Source: CAYFQV01 sp964654185 (GTDB lineage Bacteria; Spirochaetota; Spirochaetia; DSM-27196; PWMO01). From it: a stretch of DNA of 13,006 nt. The stretch is taken from NCBI GenBank assembly GCA_964654185.1, contig CAZZIE010000124.1:1-13006 (forward strand). Reading direction: 5' to 3'. A program made the position numbers and the translations under genes. Shown here in pieces: positions 5,016 to 11,533 of the stretch; position 1 is the stretch's first letter, and every line of letters starts with the position of its first letter. Under the pieces are notes generated by a model. That model ran no database searches. It worked only from the letters and a program-made list of their open reading frames with translations, and had not been told where the DNA came from.

Positions 5016-6890
5016 ATGTCGCAATCCGGGACGTTTCAACAGCTCGTTCGCACCCTCACGGATGACGAACGCAAACGCCTCTACGAGCGCATCACCAAGA
5101 GTCTCGGATACGATGAAACGTCCCGTACGCGGATCTATCCGAGTGAGCTACACAGGGAGCAGCGGGACTCACTGATCGAGCGTGACATGAAGCGCATGTC
5201 TCTGGGCATGCGGATTCGCTTCTTCTTCCGCAAGGTTCTTGGCCGCGGCTCCGCGGAGGACGCCTTCATTGCGGTTCGCCTCGGCCAGATGAAACGCCAC
5301 GTGAAGCGGGCAGGCATTCCGATCGAGGGCCCCTCGCCGGCGCGGGTAGGACCGGAGCTGGCGATCCGGGTGTTCTCCCTCTACCAGGCGGCGTACCCGA
5401 TTATCCCGTTCTTCGTGCACATCTGGCACGACCTGTCGGTCTTCCAGCGCATCCTCCACGAGCCGCTCAGGCGCCGCATTCCCGGAGCAAAGTCAAAGCT
5501 CGACGAATTCGTTTCCCAGACCGAACTTGAGAGCATCTATCTCAACCGGCAGAACCACGGCGATCTGCGAACGGAAGTACAGAACCGCCTGGAGGCGTAC
5601 ACCTCGTCCATTCATGAAGATGTTCTGCGTCAGGTCGCCGAAGGTTTGTTACCCCTGTACTACCTCCGCGACGTCTGTCTCTTCGACTACCACGACTTCT
5701 TTCACGCTTTCGGCGCGATCATCGGAAACGAGCCGCCCAGCGAGATTCCCGATTTCCAACCGGCCACGGGCCAGGCGGTCCTGCCCTTCCTGGATGACCT
5801 CTACTACGCACTCTACGCGGCGGGAAAGAGCCGCGAAGGCAGCGAGATCCATGATGAGATCCTGGAAGCCTACGAGAACATCCACGCCTCCGAGATCGGG
5901 GAGACCGCGGACGGGTCGGAAGCAAAGCGGCTGAAGGAAGGGATTGAAGCGGTGAAGAAGGCGACCCTGCAGCTCGACGCCCGTACACCGATTGACGACA
6001 TCATCCGGTACCTGAACGAGGATCCATACTATCGCTTCATCGTCTACGTCCCGCGGCTGAACTTGAAGGAGTTTTATCACGACGCACTCAAGATGAACGT
6101 CCTTTCCGATCTGGATGAACGCCTTCCGTCGATTCGCGCAGGCGCCGTCCGGCGCATGATCGAGTCCATCTTCGGCAAGGATCCGCCGGACTTTGCACAC
6201 TTCCGCGCGAGTGTCCCGGAGAGCCTCACGAAGCTCGGCCTTCGCGGTTTCCGTCACGTCAAGTCGCTCAACATCCTGTACAACTATATCCAGCAGATCT
6301 ATCGCAGGAAGCATCAGGGCTTTGTGCGAACCATTGGAGAGCTTCTTCCGACACGACGAAAGAACGTCTCCAACGATCTCGCCTTCCACGCTGCGGGCAT
6401 TGAAGATATTGCGGAGAAGATCCGGACCTTCGACTACGGCTTCTCCCCGGAGGGCGATAACGGAAAGCGGTACTACCGGTTGCGCTATGCGGTGGAGCGT
6501 GATGCGAGTCAGCATCGGCTCTTTCAGGAGTTCGTGAGCCAGATCGACCGTGAGTCCTCCAGCCTCTCCCGGGAAGGGGTGGAGCACCTCCAGGGATTGG
6601 AGCGCATCTTTCGCGAGCTCATTTCAGACATGCCGCCGGGCCTGGCCGACCAGTTTCGCAGGCGCTATGCGGCTCTCGAGCGCCCGCCTGCCCTGGACGC
6701 CCTCCTCATGGAGCGAGTGGTGGAGTTTGCGAACGTGTCGAGGCTGATTGGACAAGTGCTGTCCATGGAGGCGGCAGGTAGTGCTATCCCGTCGACAGGA
6801 GCCGTATCCGGCGGTCAGAAGTCAGAAAGCACCGGTACCGCCGGCAACGAGAGCGAGAGCGGCGCAGACAGCACTTCCAAGGGAGGCTGA
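5016..6890 (+). CDS. Large conserved spirochaete protein, DUF5312-like
   Basis: The product has 624 residues. I recognise it only as resembling the spirochaete family DUF5312, from memory of its N-terminal pattern (FQQLVRTLTDDERKRLYERI) and its length; the function is unknown. There is no signal peptide. The protein looks mostly helical and charged. One more hydrophobic aromatic stretch lies around 115-140 (RVFSLYQAAYPIIPFFVHIW), but it is not a convincing membrane segment. The last 35 residues or so are rich in Ser, Gly, Glu and Thr and are probably disordered. The start at 5016 is fixed by AAGGAG at 5005-5010; the frame is open further upstream but overlaps thiN. It lies 20 bases after thiN and converges with the SPFH-like gene. 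Confidence 0.85.
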   Translation: MSQSGTFQQLVRTLTDDERKRLYERITKSLGYDETSRTRIYPSELHREQRDSLIERDMKRMSLGMRIRFFFRKVLGRGSAEDAFIAVRLGQMKRHVKRAGIPIEGPSPARVGPELAIRVFSLYQAAYPIIPFFVHIWHDLSVFQRILHEPLRRRIPGAKSKLDEFVSQTELESIYLNRQNHGDLRTEVQNRLEAYTSSIHEDVLRQVAEGLLPLYYLRDVCLFDYHDFFHAFGAIIGNEPPSEIPDFQPATGQAVLPFLDDLYYALYAAGKSREGSEIHDEILEAYENIHASEIGETADGSEAKRLKEGIEAVKKATLQLDARTPIDDIIRYLNEDPYYRFIVYVPRLNLKEFYHDALKMNVLSDLDERLPSIRAGAVRRMIESIFGKDPPDFAHFRASVPESLTKLGLRGFRHVKSLNILYNYIQQIYRRKHQGFVRTIGELLPTRRKNVSNDLAFHAAGIEDIAEKIRTFDYGFSPEGDNGKRYYRLRYAVERDASQHRLFQEFVSQIDRESSSLSREGVEHLQGLERIFRELISDMPPGLADQFRRRYAALERPPALDALLMERVVEFANVSRLIGQVLSMEAAGSAIPSTGAVSGGQKSESTGTAGNESESGADSTSKGG

Positions 6891-6939
6891 TGCGTGGCGC
6901 GACGCCGAGGACGCCCCGGCCGCGCCCCGATCTGGCTCG

Positions 6940-7800
6940 CTACTCCTGCGGCGGGGCCGGCAGGCTGATCCCCAGCTCCTGAATGTTCAGCGGATCCACC
7001 CCGTTCTCCGCCAGGAGATCGAAGTACTCCAACAGCGACGGATACTGCGACAGAACCTCCCCGTACTGCTGCAACCGGCTCACCCGGCTCTCCTGCTGGA
7101 CCTCACGAGATGCGGCATCCACTCCAACGGTGGCCACCGCTTCCCGGCGCGCCTCGATGCGGGCGTAGTAGAGGTCCCGGGCGGATCGATAGAGCTGGAG
7201 ATCCGGCAGCTGCACCTCCTGGGGAACCACCGAGGTCACCGTCACGAAGGGGTAGATCTCCTCCAGATCCGCCTGGATGGTTTCGGCAAGCTCCGCCGAG
7301 ACACTCGCAACTCCCTCCGCCTCCGCGAGAGTACTCAGATTCTCAGAAACGATGCTCAGGAGTTGCTGCTGCATGGCCTGCTCCCGCGCCTCGTACCAGT
7401 TCACGAGCTCCTCCGGTTCCATGACCTCGTCCTGGAGGAGCTCGGGCAACCGCTCCGGATCGAAGCGGTAGCTCAGGCGAACGCGCAGGGAGTAGTCGAA
7501 GGAGGGACTCTCCTCCAGCTCCCCGGCGTAGAGTGATGCGGACGGCAGCGATCCCCGGGAGGAAAGAGTCGCCGTGAAGGGCTCGGCGCTGTAGGTGTGA
7601 AGTGTGAGATTGGTCGGCAGGAGCGCCTGCCAGCGCCAGGCGAAGGTTCCCGCCTTCAGGGCGGTGCTTTCATACCCGTGTGTCTTGGTGAAGACGACGC
7701 CGTAATGTCCCTCGGGAATTCGGAACTGGATCCAACCGAAGTAGAACACAACGCCGCCGAGAATGATCAGGATGATCAGTGACAACAGGAACTTTTTCAT
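6940..7800 (-). CDS. SPFH/band-7-like membrane-anchored protein
   Basis: The product has 286 residues. A single hydrophobic segment at about 5-23 follows MKK and anchors the N-terminus in the inner membrane. The part after it (IPEGHYGVVFTKT at 28-40, then a beta-rich stretch with LRVRLSYRFDP) resembles the opening of SPFH/band-7 domains such as prohibitin and HflK/C. A long helical region with EAREQAMQQQLLSIVSENL and RIEARREAVA follows, as expected for the coiled-coil part. SPFH proteins form membrane scaffolds that control proteases or domains; no client is visible here. The start overlaps the HAD gene stop as ATGA (7800-7797), and AGGAGA lies just upstream, so the two genes are translationally coupled. 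The family assignment is tentative; the membrane anchor is clear. Confidence 0.75.
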   Translation of the reverse strand: MKKFLLSLIILIILGGVVFYFGWIQFRIPEGHYGVVFTKTHGYESTALKAGTFAWRWQALLPTNLTLHTYSAEPFTATLSSRGSLPSASLYAGELEESPSFDYSLRVRLSYRFDPERLPELLQDEVMEPEELVNWYEAREQAMQQQLLSIVSENLSTLAEAEGVASVSAELAETIQADLEEIYPFVTVTSVVPQEVQLPDLQLYRSARDLYYARIEARREAVATVGVDAASREVQQESRVSRLQQYGEVLSQYPSLLEYFDLLAENGVDPLNIQELGISLPAPPQE

Positions 7801-8816
7801 GCTGGTTCTCCTATGCCCAGGATCGGCGGAATGGCCGGGAGCGACCGCACCACGCACGTGGGGGTCGTCGCCGCAGCAACCGGCTCATCCTCCCGCAGCC
7901 GCAGCGAGCGCTCATCACCGGCAAAGAGGCAGGTCTTGAGACCGCACTCATTTGCGGCCCAGATGTCGTTCAACATGTCGTTGCCGACGTAGAGGACCTC
8001 GTCGGCGGCAACGCCGTACTCCCGCCGCAGAGTGGCCAGCACGTGCTCGAAGAGCGCCGGCGACGGTTTTGCCTCACCTGCCAGGTAGGAGTACGCACAC
8101 AGGTCCGGCCGTACCCCGAGCTCATCGAGGGACGCTCCCACCAGCGCAGGGAAGAGCAGGGGAGTGAAGAACTGAGCATTGGAGACGATGCCCACAGGGA
8201 CCGCCTCCGCGATCACTCGCACGGTGGTTTCCATCTCCGGCATGGGCCACGTGGGATTCGTCAGCCCCTCGTACCGCACGGCGAGGCGCTCAATGTCGAC
8301 GTCGGAGACGCCACCGTCCGTCCCGGGACCCTCCGTCGCGACGGTATCCGTCGGATGTCCCTCCGACAGGTACCCCCCCGCGCGAAGCGCTTCAACAACC
8401 TGCGCCCAGACCTCGCGAATCTCCACCTCGGGATGGGCAAGTCCGGCGCTGTGCTTGTCCGTGTGGATCCCCTCGATTGCAGCAAAGTAGGTCTTCTCGG
8501 CCAGCTCTGCCGCCTCCGCCGGTTCCGCCAGAGCCGCTGTCGCACCGCCATCCGCCCGGTCGCCATGGCCGCGGGAGCCGTCGAAGGTGGCTTCCAGGGC
8601 GTCCTGAAAGGCGCGCCGCCGTGCGCGGATCCGGGCGGCGCCGATATCACCGCTGGATGAGATCAGGAGCGTGCCGTAGATGTCGAAGAGGACCGCCCGC
8701 ACCGCCGGAAGGCGCTGACAGCGCTCGTGAACCGAGGTTGCGACGGGTTCCATGGGTACCGCCGCCGTCCGAATGAGATCGATCAGTTCTTCCGGCGGTG
8801 CCGTAGCTTCTTGCAT
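7797..8816 (-). CDS. HAD-superfamily hydrolase, DxYGT type
   Basis: The product has 339 residues, longer than a simple HAD phosphatase. Motif I is AVLFDIYGTL with the nucleophile Asp45; the second acidic residue usual in phosphatases is replaced by Tyr47, as in haloacid dehalogenases. Motif II is GIVSNAQF, motif III is the lysine in EAKPSPALF, and motif IV is VLYVGNDMLNDIWAANECGL. The acid-alanine-rich stretch between motifs I and II belongs to the cap domain. The substrate cannot be told. The first 40 residues or so precede the Rossmann core. The ATG at 8816 has no good Shine-Dalgarno; an in-frame ATG at 8753 is possible. The frame remains open to 9296, but that extension is antisense to two plus-strand genes. 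It overlaps the SPFH-like gene by four bases. Confidence 0.85.
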   Translation of the reverse strand: MQEATAPPEELIDLIRTAAVPMEPVATSVHERCQRLPAVRAVLFDIYGTLLISSSGDIGAARIRARRRAFQDALEATFDGSRGHGDRADGGATAALAEPAEAAELAEKTYFAAIEGIHTDKHSAGLAHPEVEIREVWAQVVEALRAGGYLSEGHPTDTVATEGPGTDGGVSDVDIERLAVRYEGLTNPTWPMPEMETTVRVIAEAVPVGIVSNAQFFTPLLFPALVGASLDELGVRPDLCAYSYLAGEAKPSPALFEHVLATLRREYGVAADEVLYVGNDMLNDIWAANECGLKTCLFAGDERSLRLREDEPVAAATTPTCVVRSLPAIPPILGIGEPA

Positions 8817-8825
8817 GCTGCCTGC

Positions 8826-8854
8826 ATGGTACGGGGAGGCCCGTTTCAATGCAA
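8826..8854 (-). promoter_or_regulatory. Weak candidate promoter of the HAD gene
   Basis: On the minus strand TTGCAT (8854-8849), a 17-base spacer and TACCAT (8831-8826) lie nine bases before the ATG at 8816. The hexamers match consensus at only 3 and 4 of 6 positions. It overlaps the candidate promoter of the divergent gene. Confidence 0.3.
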
Positions 8855-8873
8855 GCACGACCTGGTGTATTCT
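8844..8873 (+). promoter_or_regulatory. Weak candidate promoter of the small membrane protein gene
   Basis: TTTCAA (8844-8849), an 18-base spacer and TATTCT (8868-8873) precede the ATG at 8883 by nine bases. The matches are 3 and 4 of 6. No Shine-Dalgarno is present, so a very short or absent leader is implied if the promoter is real. Confidence 0.3.
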
Positions 8874-8882
8874 TGACTCCGC

Positions 8883-9251
8883 ATGGCGGCGCGTCACCAC
8901 CACCACGACAATCCTGTTGCGCACTTCCTCTTTCCAGTCATCATCTGGACCGAGAGTCTCTGGGTCTTTTTCGGAACTCTCTGTTTCATTGCGGCAACCT
9001 TTTTTGTTCTGGGCAACGCCCAGGAGTTCACCGTGTGCACCCTGAACCTCCTGGTCTCCATTGCCCGGGTATCCGGGCTCCTTTGCGCGGTCTTCGCGCT
9101 GGCGTATCTGGTGCTCACCGCGGTATTCCGCGCGGGCGGCGGACCCCGGCGATTCGGCCACATCGTTCTGGCCGGCACGGTGCTCCTCTTCGCCCTTGTG
9201 GTCACCGTGGCGGGGTTCGCCGTGGACGCCGTCGTGCGTCCTCTTTCGTGA
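8883..9251 (+). CDS. Small membrane protein with three predicted helices, function unknown
   Basis: The product has 122 residues and I do not recognise a family. Three hydrophobic stretches are evident: about 16-43 (FLFPVIIWTESLWVFFGTLC onward), 55-81 (LLVSIARVSGLLCAVFALAY onward) and 91-118 (FGHIVLAGTVLLFALVVTVA onward), so an inner-membrane location is likely. The N-terminus has four histidines in a row (residues 5-8), possibly a metal-binding tail. Strong hydrophobic patterning on this strand and the lack of a plausible product on the other strand support it as a real gene. No Shine-Dalgarno precedes the ATG. It is divergent from the HAD gene, with 66 bases between their starts, and precedes aroH on the same strand. 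Confidence 0.7.
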   Translation: MAARHHHHDNPVAHFLFPVIIWTESLWVFFGTLCFIAATFFVLGNAQEFTVCTLNLLVSIARVSGLLCAVFALAYLVLTAVFRAGGGPRRFGHIVLAGTVLLFALVVTVAGFAVDAVVRPLS

Positions 9252-9279
9252 TCCCGTTTCCAATCGGCATTTCCAGTCC

Positions 9280-9693
9280 ATGGTGGCCATATCCAATGCA
9301 GTTGCAGGAACCGGCGAAGACGGGCACCATGCCCGGGTGATGGTCTACGCAGTACGAGGCGCCGCGGGCGTCGAGGAAAACAGCGCCGATGAGGTGTGCC
9401 GCACCGTTCACGGCCTGGTACGCGAGTTGTGTGAGCGAAACGGCATCCATGAGGCGGACATCGTGAGCATCGTCTTCTCTCAGACGCGGGACATTGCGGC
9501 GGCGAATCCCGCCCGGTGCCTTCGACGAATCGGCTTCGCCCGGACGCCGCTGTTCTGCACACAGGAACCGGACTACCCCGACTCCCTGCCGCGCATGCTG
9601 CGCGTCCTTCTCACGTTCCGTTCCGCGGAGGCGCAGGAGCCGACGCCGGTGTATCAGGGCCGTGCAGCCGAGCTTCGGCCGGACATGGCGTAG
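9280..9693 (+). CDS. aroH: Chorismate mutase, AroH type
   Basis: Chorismate mutase converts chorismate to prephenate, the branch point to phenylalanine and tyrosine. The product is of the monofunctional AroH fold known from Bacillus subtilis. Recognisable parts are VYAVRGAAGVEEN, with the Arg equivalent to Bacillus Arg7; IVSIVFSQTRDIAAANPA; CTQE, matching Cys75 and Glu78; MLRVLLTF, with the Arg90 equivalent; PVYQG, with the Tyr108 equivalent; and the closing LRPDMA. From the ATG at 9280 it has 137 residues; from the in-frame ATG at 9340 it has 117, closer to where the family usually begins. Neither start has a clear Shine-Dalgarno. map begins six bases after its stop, so the two are probably co-transcribed. 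No other aromatic pathway gene is in the window. Confidence 0.9.
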   Translation: MVAISNAVAGTGEDGHHARVMVYAVRGAAGVEENSADEVCRTVHGLVRELCERNGIHEADIVSIVFSQTRDIAAANPARCLRRIGFARTPLFCTQEPDYPDSLPRMLRVLLTFRSAEAQEPTPVYQGRAAELRPDMA

Positions 9694-9699
9694 CGGCGC

Positions 9700-10572
9700 A
9701 TGATCCGCCTCGATCGGACCTCCCACGAGCCGATTCTCAAGACCCGCGCAGAGGTGGCGCGGATGCGCAGCGCTGCGCAACGTCTCACTGAGACTCTCTT
9801 CGCCGTCGGCGCGCTCCTGGCTCCGGGAACGACCACGGCGTCCCTGATCCCGGCGGCTACCGGGCACCTTGCGCAGTTACAGGCCGACACGCTCCCGGAC
9901 CTCACCGGCTTTCCCGACGTTCTCTGCGCCTCCCGCAACAATGTCGCCGCCCACGGTGTGCCCGATACGGCCCCGCTGGAGGAGGGGGATCTCGTCACCC
10001 TGGACCTGGCGGCACGGATCGGCGGCTGGTGGGGCGACGTCGCCTGGACCTTCATAATCGGGGAGGACTGCAGCGAACCGGCCAATGCCGGCGGCTCTCC
10101 GAGGGCTCCCGCCGCCCCTCCGGGTCGCGACACCATCACCCGGGCGCGGCGGATCCGCACCGCCGCCTGGCAGGCGTGCTGCGCCGGTGTGAGCCGCTGC
10201 AATCCGGGAGCGCGAATCGGCGACCTCGCTGCCGCAATGGCCGAGGCCGCTCACCGCCACGGCTGCGACATCGTCCCGGACTTCGCCGGTCACGGAATCG
10301 GCCGGGACCTGCACGAGGCCCCGGCGGTCACGCCGCGGGGACTTCCCGGCATGGGGGCGCGGCTGGTCCCGGGCATGGTGCTGACCGTGGAGCCCGTGGT
10401 CGTCGCCGGTGACTGCCAGGTGGACACGCTGAACGACGGGTGGACCTATGTCACCCGGGACGGCTCGCTGGCCGCGCAGTTCGAAGTCATGGTCTACATC
10501 CACCGGGAGGGGCACGAAGTGATCTCCTACCCCCAAAACCGCGGTCCCTTTCCGGAGTCGCAGCCGTCTTGA
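9700..10572 (+). CDS. map: Methionine aminopeptidase, type I
   Basis: This cytoplasmic enzyme removes the initiator methionine from new proteins. The product has 290 residues, slightly longer than the E. coli enzyme. All five metal ligands of the pita-bread fold are present: Asp102 (VTLDLA), Asp113 (WWGDVAWTF), His198 (GHGIGRDLHEAP), Glu231 (LTVEPVV) and Glu262 (AAQFEVMVYI). The substrate-site His85 (AAHGVPD) and His205 are also conserved. There is no N-terminal zinc or SH3 extension. The extra length is partly a Pro/Ala/Gly-rich loop at about 124-145 that replaces the short turn after the second ligand. The ATG at 9700 is six bases after aroH, without a good Shine-Dalgarno. The -35 of the following tRNA promoter overlaps its stop codon. 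Confidence 0.95.
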   Translation: MIRLDRTSHEPILKTRAEVARMRSAAQRLTETLFAVGALLAPGTTTASLIPAATGHLAQLQADTLPDLTGFPDVLCASRNNVAAHGVPDTAPLEEGDLVTLDLAARIGGWWGDVAWTFIIGEDCSEPANAGGSPRAPAAPPGRDTITRARRIRTAAWQACCAGVSRCNPGARIGDLAAAMAEAAHRHGCDIVPDFAGHGIGRDLHEAPAVTPRGLPGMGARLVPGMVLTVEPVVVAGDCQVDTLNDGWTYVTRDGSLAAQFEVMVYIHREGHEVISYPQNRGPFPESQPS

Positions 10573-10597
10573 CAGCCCCCTGCGTTCTCCGTAGATT
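10569..10597 (+). promoter_or_regulatory. Promoter of tRNA-Thr
   Basis: A perfect TTGACA (10569-10574), a 17-base spacer and TAGATT (10592-10597, 4 of 6) place transcription start near 10604, nine bases before the tRNA. The -35 includes the TGA stop of map. Confidence 0.75.
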
Positions 10598-10612
10598 ACG
10601 GCCAATCACCAA

Positions 10613-10686
10613 GCCATCTTAGCTCAGCTGGTCAGAGCACGTGACTTGTAATCTCGGGGTCGTCGGTTCGAATCCGACAGATGGCT
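10613..10686 (+). tRNA. tRNA-Thr (anticodon UGU)
   Basis: The 74-base cloverleaf has the acceptor stem GCCATCT/AGATGGC, D-stem GCTC/GAGC, T-stem GTCGG/CCGAC with loop TTCGAAT, and anticodon loop CTTGTAA with anticodon TGT at 10647-10649, which reads ACA. The discriminator base is T. CCA is not encoded and must be added by the cca product. The anticodon stem CGTGA/TCTCG has a T-T mismatch at its third pair (10642 with 10654), which is unusual; all other stems are perfect. Confidence 0.95.
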
Positions 10687-10703
10687 GGACGTACCGGCGC
10701 TGT

Positions 10704-10727
10704 GATCAGGGGACCGATCATGGGACC
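10704..10727. repeat. 12-bp tandem repeat in the tRNA spacer
   Basis: GATCAGGGGACC (10704-10715) is followed directly by GATCATGGGACC (10716-10727), one mismatch. The first eight bases are the reverse complement of CCCTGATC at 10766-10773, so the spacer could fold back on itself. Confidence 0.75.
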
Positions 10728-10741
10728 GGAGTGGTGCCCAG

Positions 10742-10774
10742 TGGCCACCCCGATCTCATTGGCCACCCTGATCT
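10742..10774. repeat. 18-bp-period direct repeat in the tRNA spacer
   Basis: TGGCCACCCCGATCT (10742-10756) recurs as TGGCCACCCTGATCT (10760-10774), with CAT between. No coding or tRNA-like feature is visible in this part of the spacer. Confidence 0.75.
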
Positions 10775-10790
10775 GGTCCCCCGACCAGGT
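10771..10790 (+). other. Hairpin before the tRNA-Tyr promoter, possibly ending tRNA-Thr transcripts
   Basis: CTGGTC (10773-10778) pairs with GACCAG (10783-10788) around a CCCC loop. The stem extends by a T-G and an A-T pair to 8 bp. No T-run follows, so intrinsic termination is uncertain. Confidence 0.4.
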
Positions 10791-10793
10791 CCC

Positions 10794-10821
10794 TTGACCA
10801 CGAGCCGCCGGAGTTGATAAC
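10794..10821 (+). promoter_or_regulatory. Promoter of tRNA-Tyr
   Basis: TTGACC (10794-10799, 5 of 6), a 16-base spacer and GATAAC (10816-10821, 4 of 6) lie 14 bases upstream of the tRNA. It indicates that the two tRNA genes can be transcribed separately. Confidence 0.6.
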
Positions 10822-10835
10822 GTAGCGATACAATT

Positions 10836-10917
10836 GGGGAGTTTCCCGAGCGGTCAAAGGGGGCAGACTGTAAATCTGTTGGCTCAGCCTTCGAAGGTTC
10901 GAATCCTTCACTCCCCA
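10836..10917 (+). tRNA. tRNA-Tyr (anticodon GUA)
   Basis: An 82-base type II tRNA. The acceptor stem GGGGAGT/ACTCCCC is perfect and the anticodon loop CTGTAAA has GTA at 10870-10872. The long variable arm has a short stem GGC/GCC (10881-10889), as in bacterial tRNA-Tyr. The T-stem GAAGG/CCTTC carries the loop TTCGAAT. The discriminator is A and CCA is not encoded. Confidence 0.96.
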
Positions 10918-10938
10918 CTCGCCAATCGGAGCGGCACG

Positions 10939-10960
10939 GGAGGAGGCGCACGCCTCCTCC
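10939..10960 (+). terminator. Strong hairpin after tRNA-Tyr, possible terminator
   Basis: GGAGGAGGC (10939-10947) and GCCTCCTCC (10952-10960) form a perfect 9-bp GC-rich stem with the loop GCAC, 21 bases after the tRNA. There is no T-run. It may act as a terminator or processing boundary ahead of the next gene. Confidence 0.5.
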
Positions 10961-11008
10961 GGCGCTTCGGGATCCCGGGTTTCCTCGCAGGTCGTGCTCG
11001 GATCTTAC

Positions 11009-11533
11009 ATGACGAATAACACGCCGTTCTACGAAGAGGGATTGCGGTTCTCCTGCACACGCTGTTCCAAGTGCTGCCGCTTCGATCCCGGCTACGTCTT
11101 CCTTTCCGAAGCCGATATTGCATCCCTCATGGCTCACTTCGACGCCTCCCGACAGGAGATCGAGGAGCGCTACTGCCGCCACGTTGAGATGGACGGCCAC
11201 GTCCGGCTGAGCCTGCAGGAGCAGGCCAACAACGACTGCGTCTTCTGGAATGACGGCGGTTGCACCGTCTACGAGGCGCGCCCGCTTCAGTGCCGGAGCT
11301 TTCCCTTCTGGCCGAGCTACCTCTTCAGTGAGTACACCTGGCAATCCGTGCGGAGCTTCTGCCCGGGTGTGGGCATTGGAGAGCTGCACAGTCGGGACGA
11401 TGTAGACGGCTGGCTCCGGGCGGCCGAGCAGGAACCCTACATTCGGATGCCGCGATCCGCCGCGCGTACGGGCTTCAAGGCGGGGACGGACCCCGAAGCG
11501 GGGACGGACCCCGGGGCGGGGACGGACAGATGA
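11009..11533 (+). CDS. YkgJ-like cysteine-cluster protein
   Basis: The product has 174 residues and belongs to the CxxCxxCC (YkgJ/UPF0153) family. Cys16, Cys19, Cys22 and Cys23 form the signature in FSCTRCSKCC. Further conserved cysteines follow at 77 (NDCVFW), 85 (GGCTVYEARP), 95 (QCRSFPFWP) and 118 (FCPG). These are thought to hold a metal centre; the cellular role of the family is not established. The start could be the GTG at 10994, but ATG 11009 has a weak GGA six bases upstream and fits the usual N-terminus. The last residues are three copies of an AGTD-type repeat encoded by an 18-bp tandem repeat. The TGA overlaps the ATG of the next gene (ATGA), so the pair is translationally coupled. 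Confidence 0.88.
   Translation: MTNNTPFYEEGLRFSCTRCSKCCRFDPGYVFLSEADIASLMAHFDASRQEIEERYCRHVEMDGHVRLSLQEQANNDCVFWNDGGCTVYEARPLQCRSFPFWPSYLFSEYTWQSVRSFCPGVGIGELHSRDDVDGWLRAAEQEPYIRMPRSAARTGFKAGTDPEAGTDPGAGTDR
11480..11527 (+). repeat. 18-bp tandem repeat at the 3' end of the YkgJ-like gene
   Basis: GCGGGGACGGACCCCGAA (11480-11497) and GCGGGGACGGACCCCGGG (11498-11515) are followed by the first 12 bases of a third copy (11516-11527). In frame they encode AGTDPE, AGTDPG and AGTD. The array ends three bases before the ATGA junction with the next gene. Confidence 0.85.

Noticed and set aside
8817..9296. N-terminal extension of the HAD gene by 160 codons
   Set aside because: The extra part is charged, without a domain, and antisense to the membrane protein gene and the start of aroH.
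10704..10774. Possible CRISPR array or attachment site between the tRNA genes
   Set aside because: The repeats are short, of two unrelated units with two copies each, without regular spacers. No tRNA 3'-end duplication or integrase gene is present.
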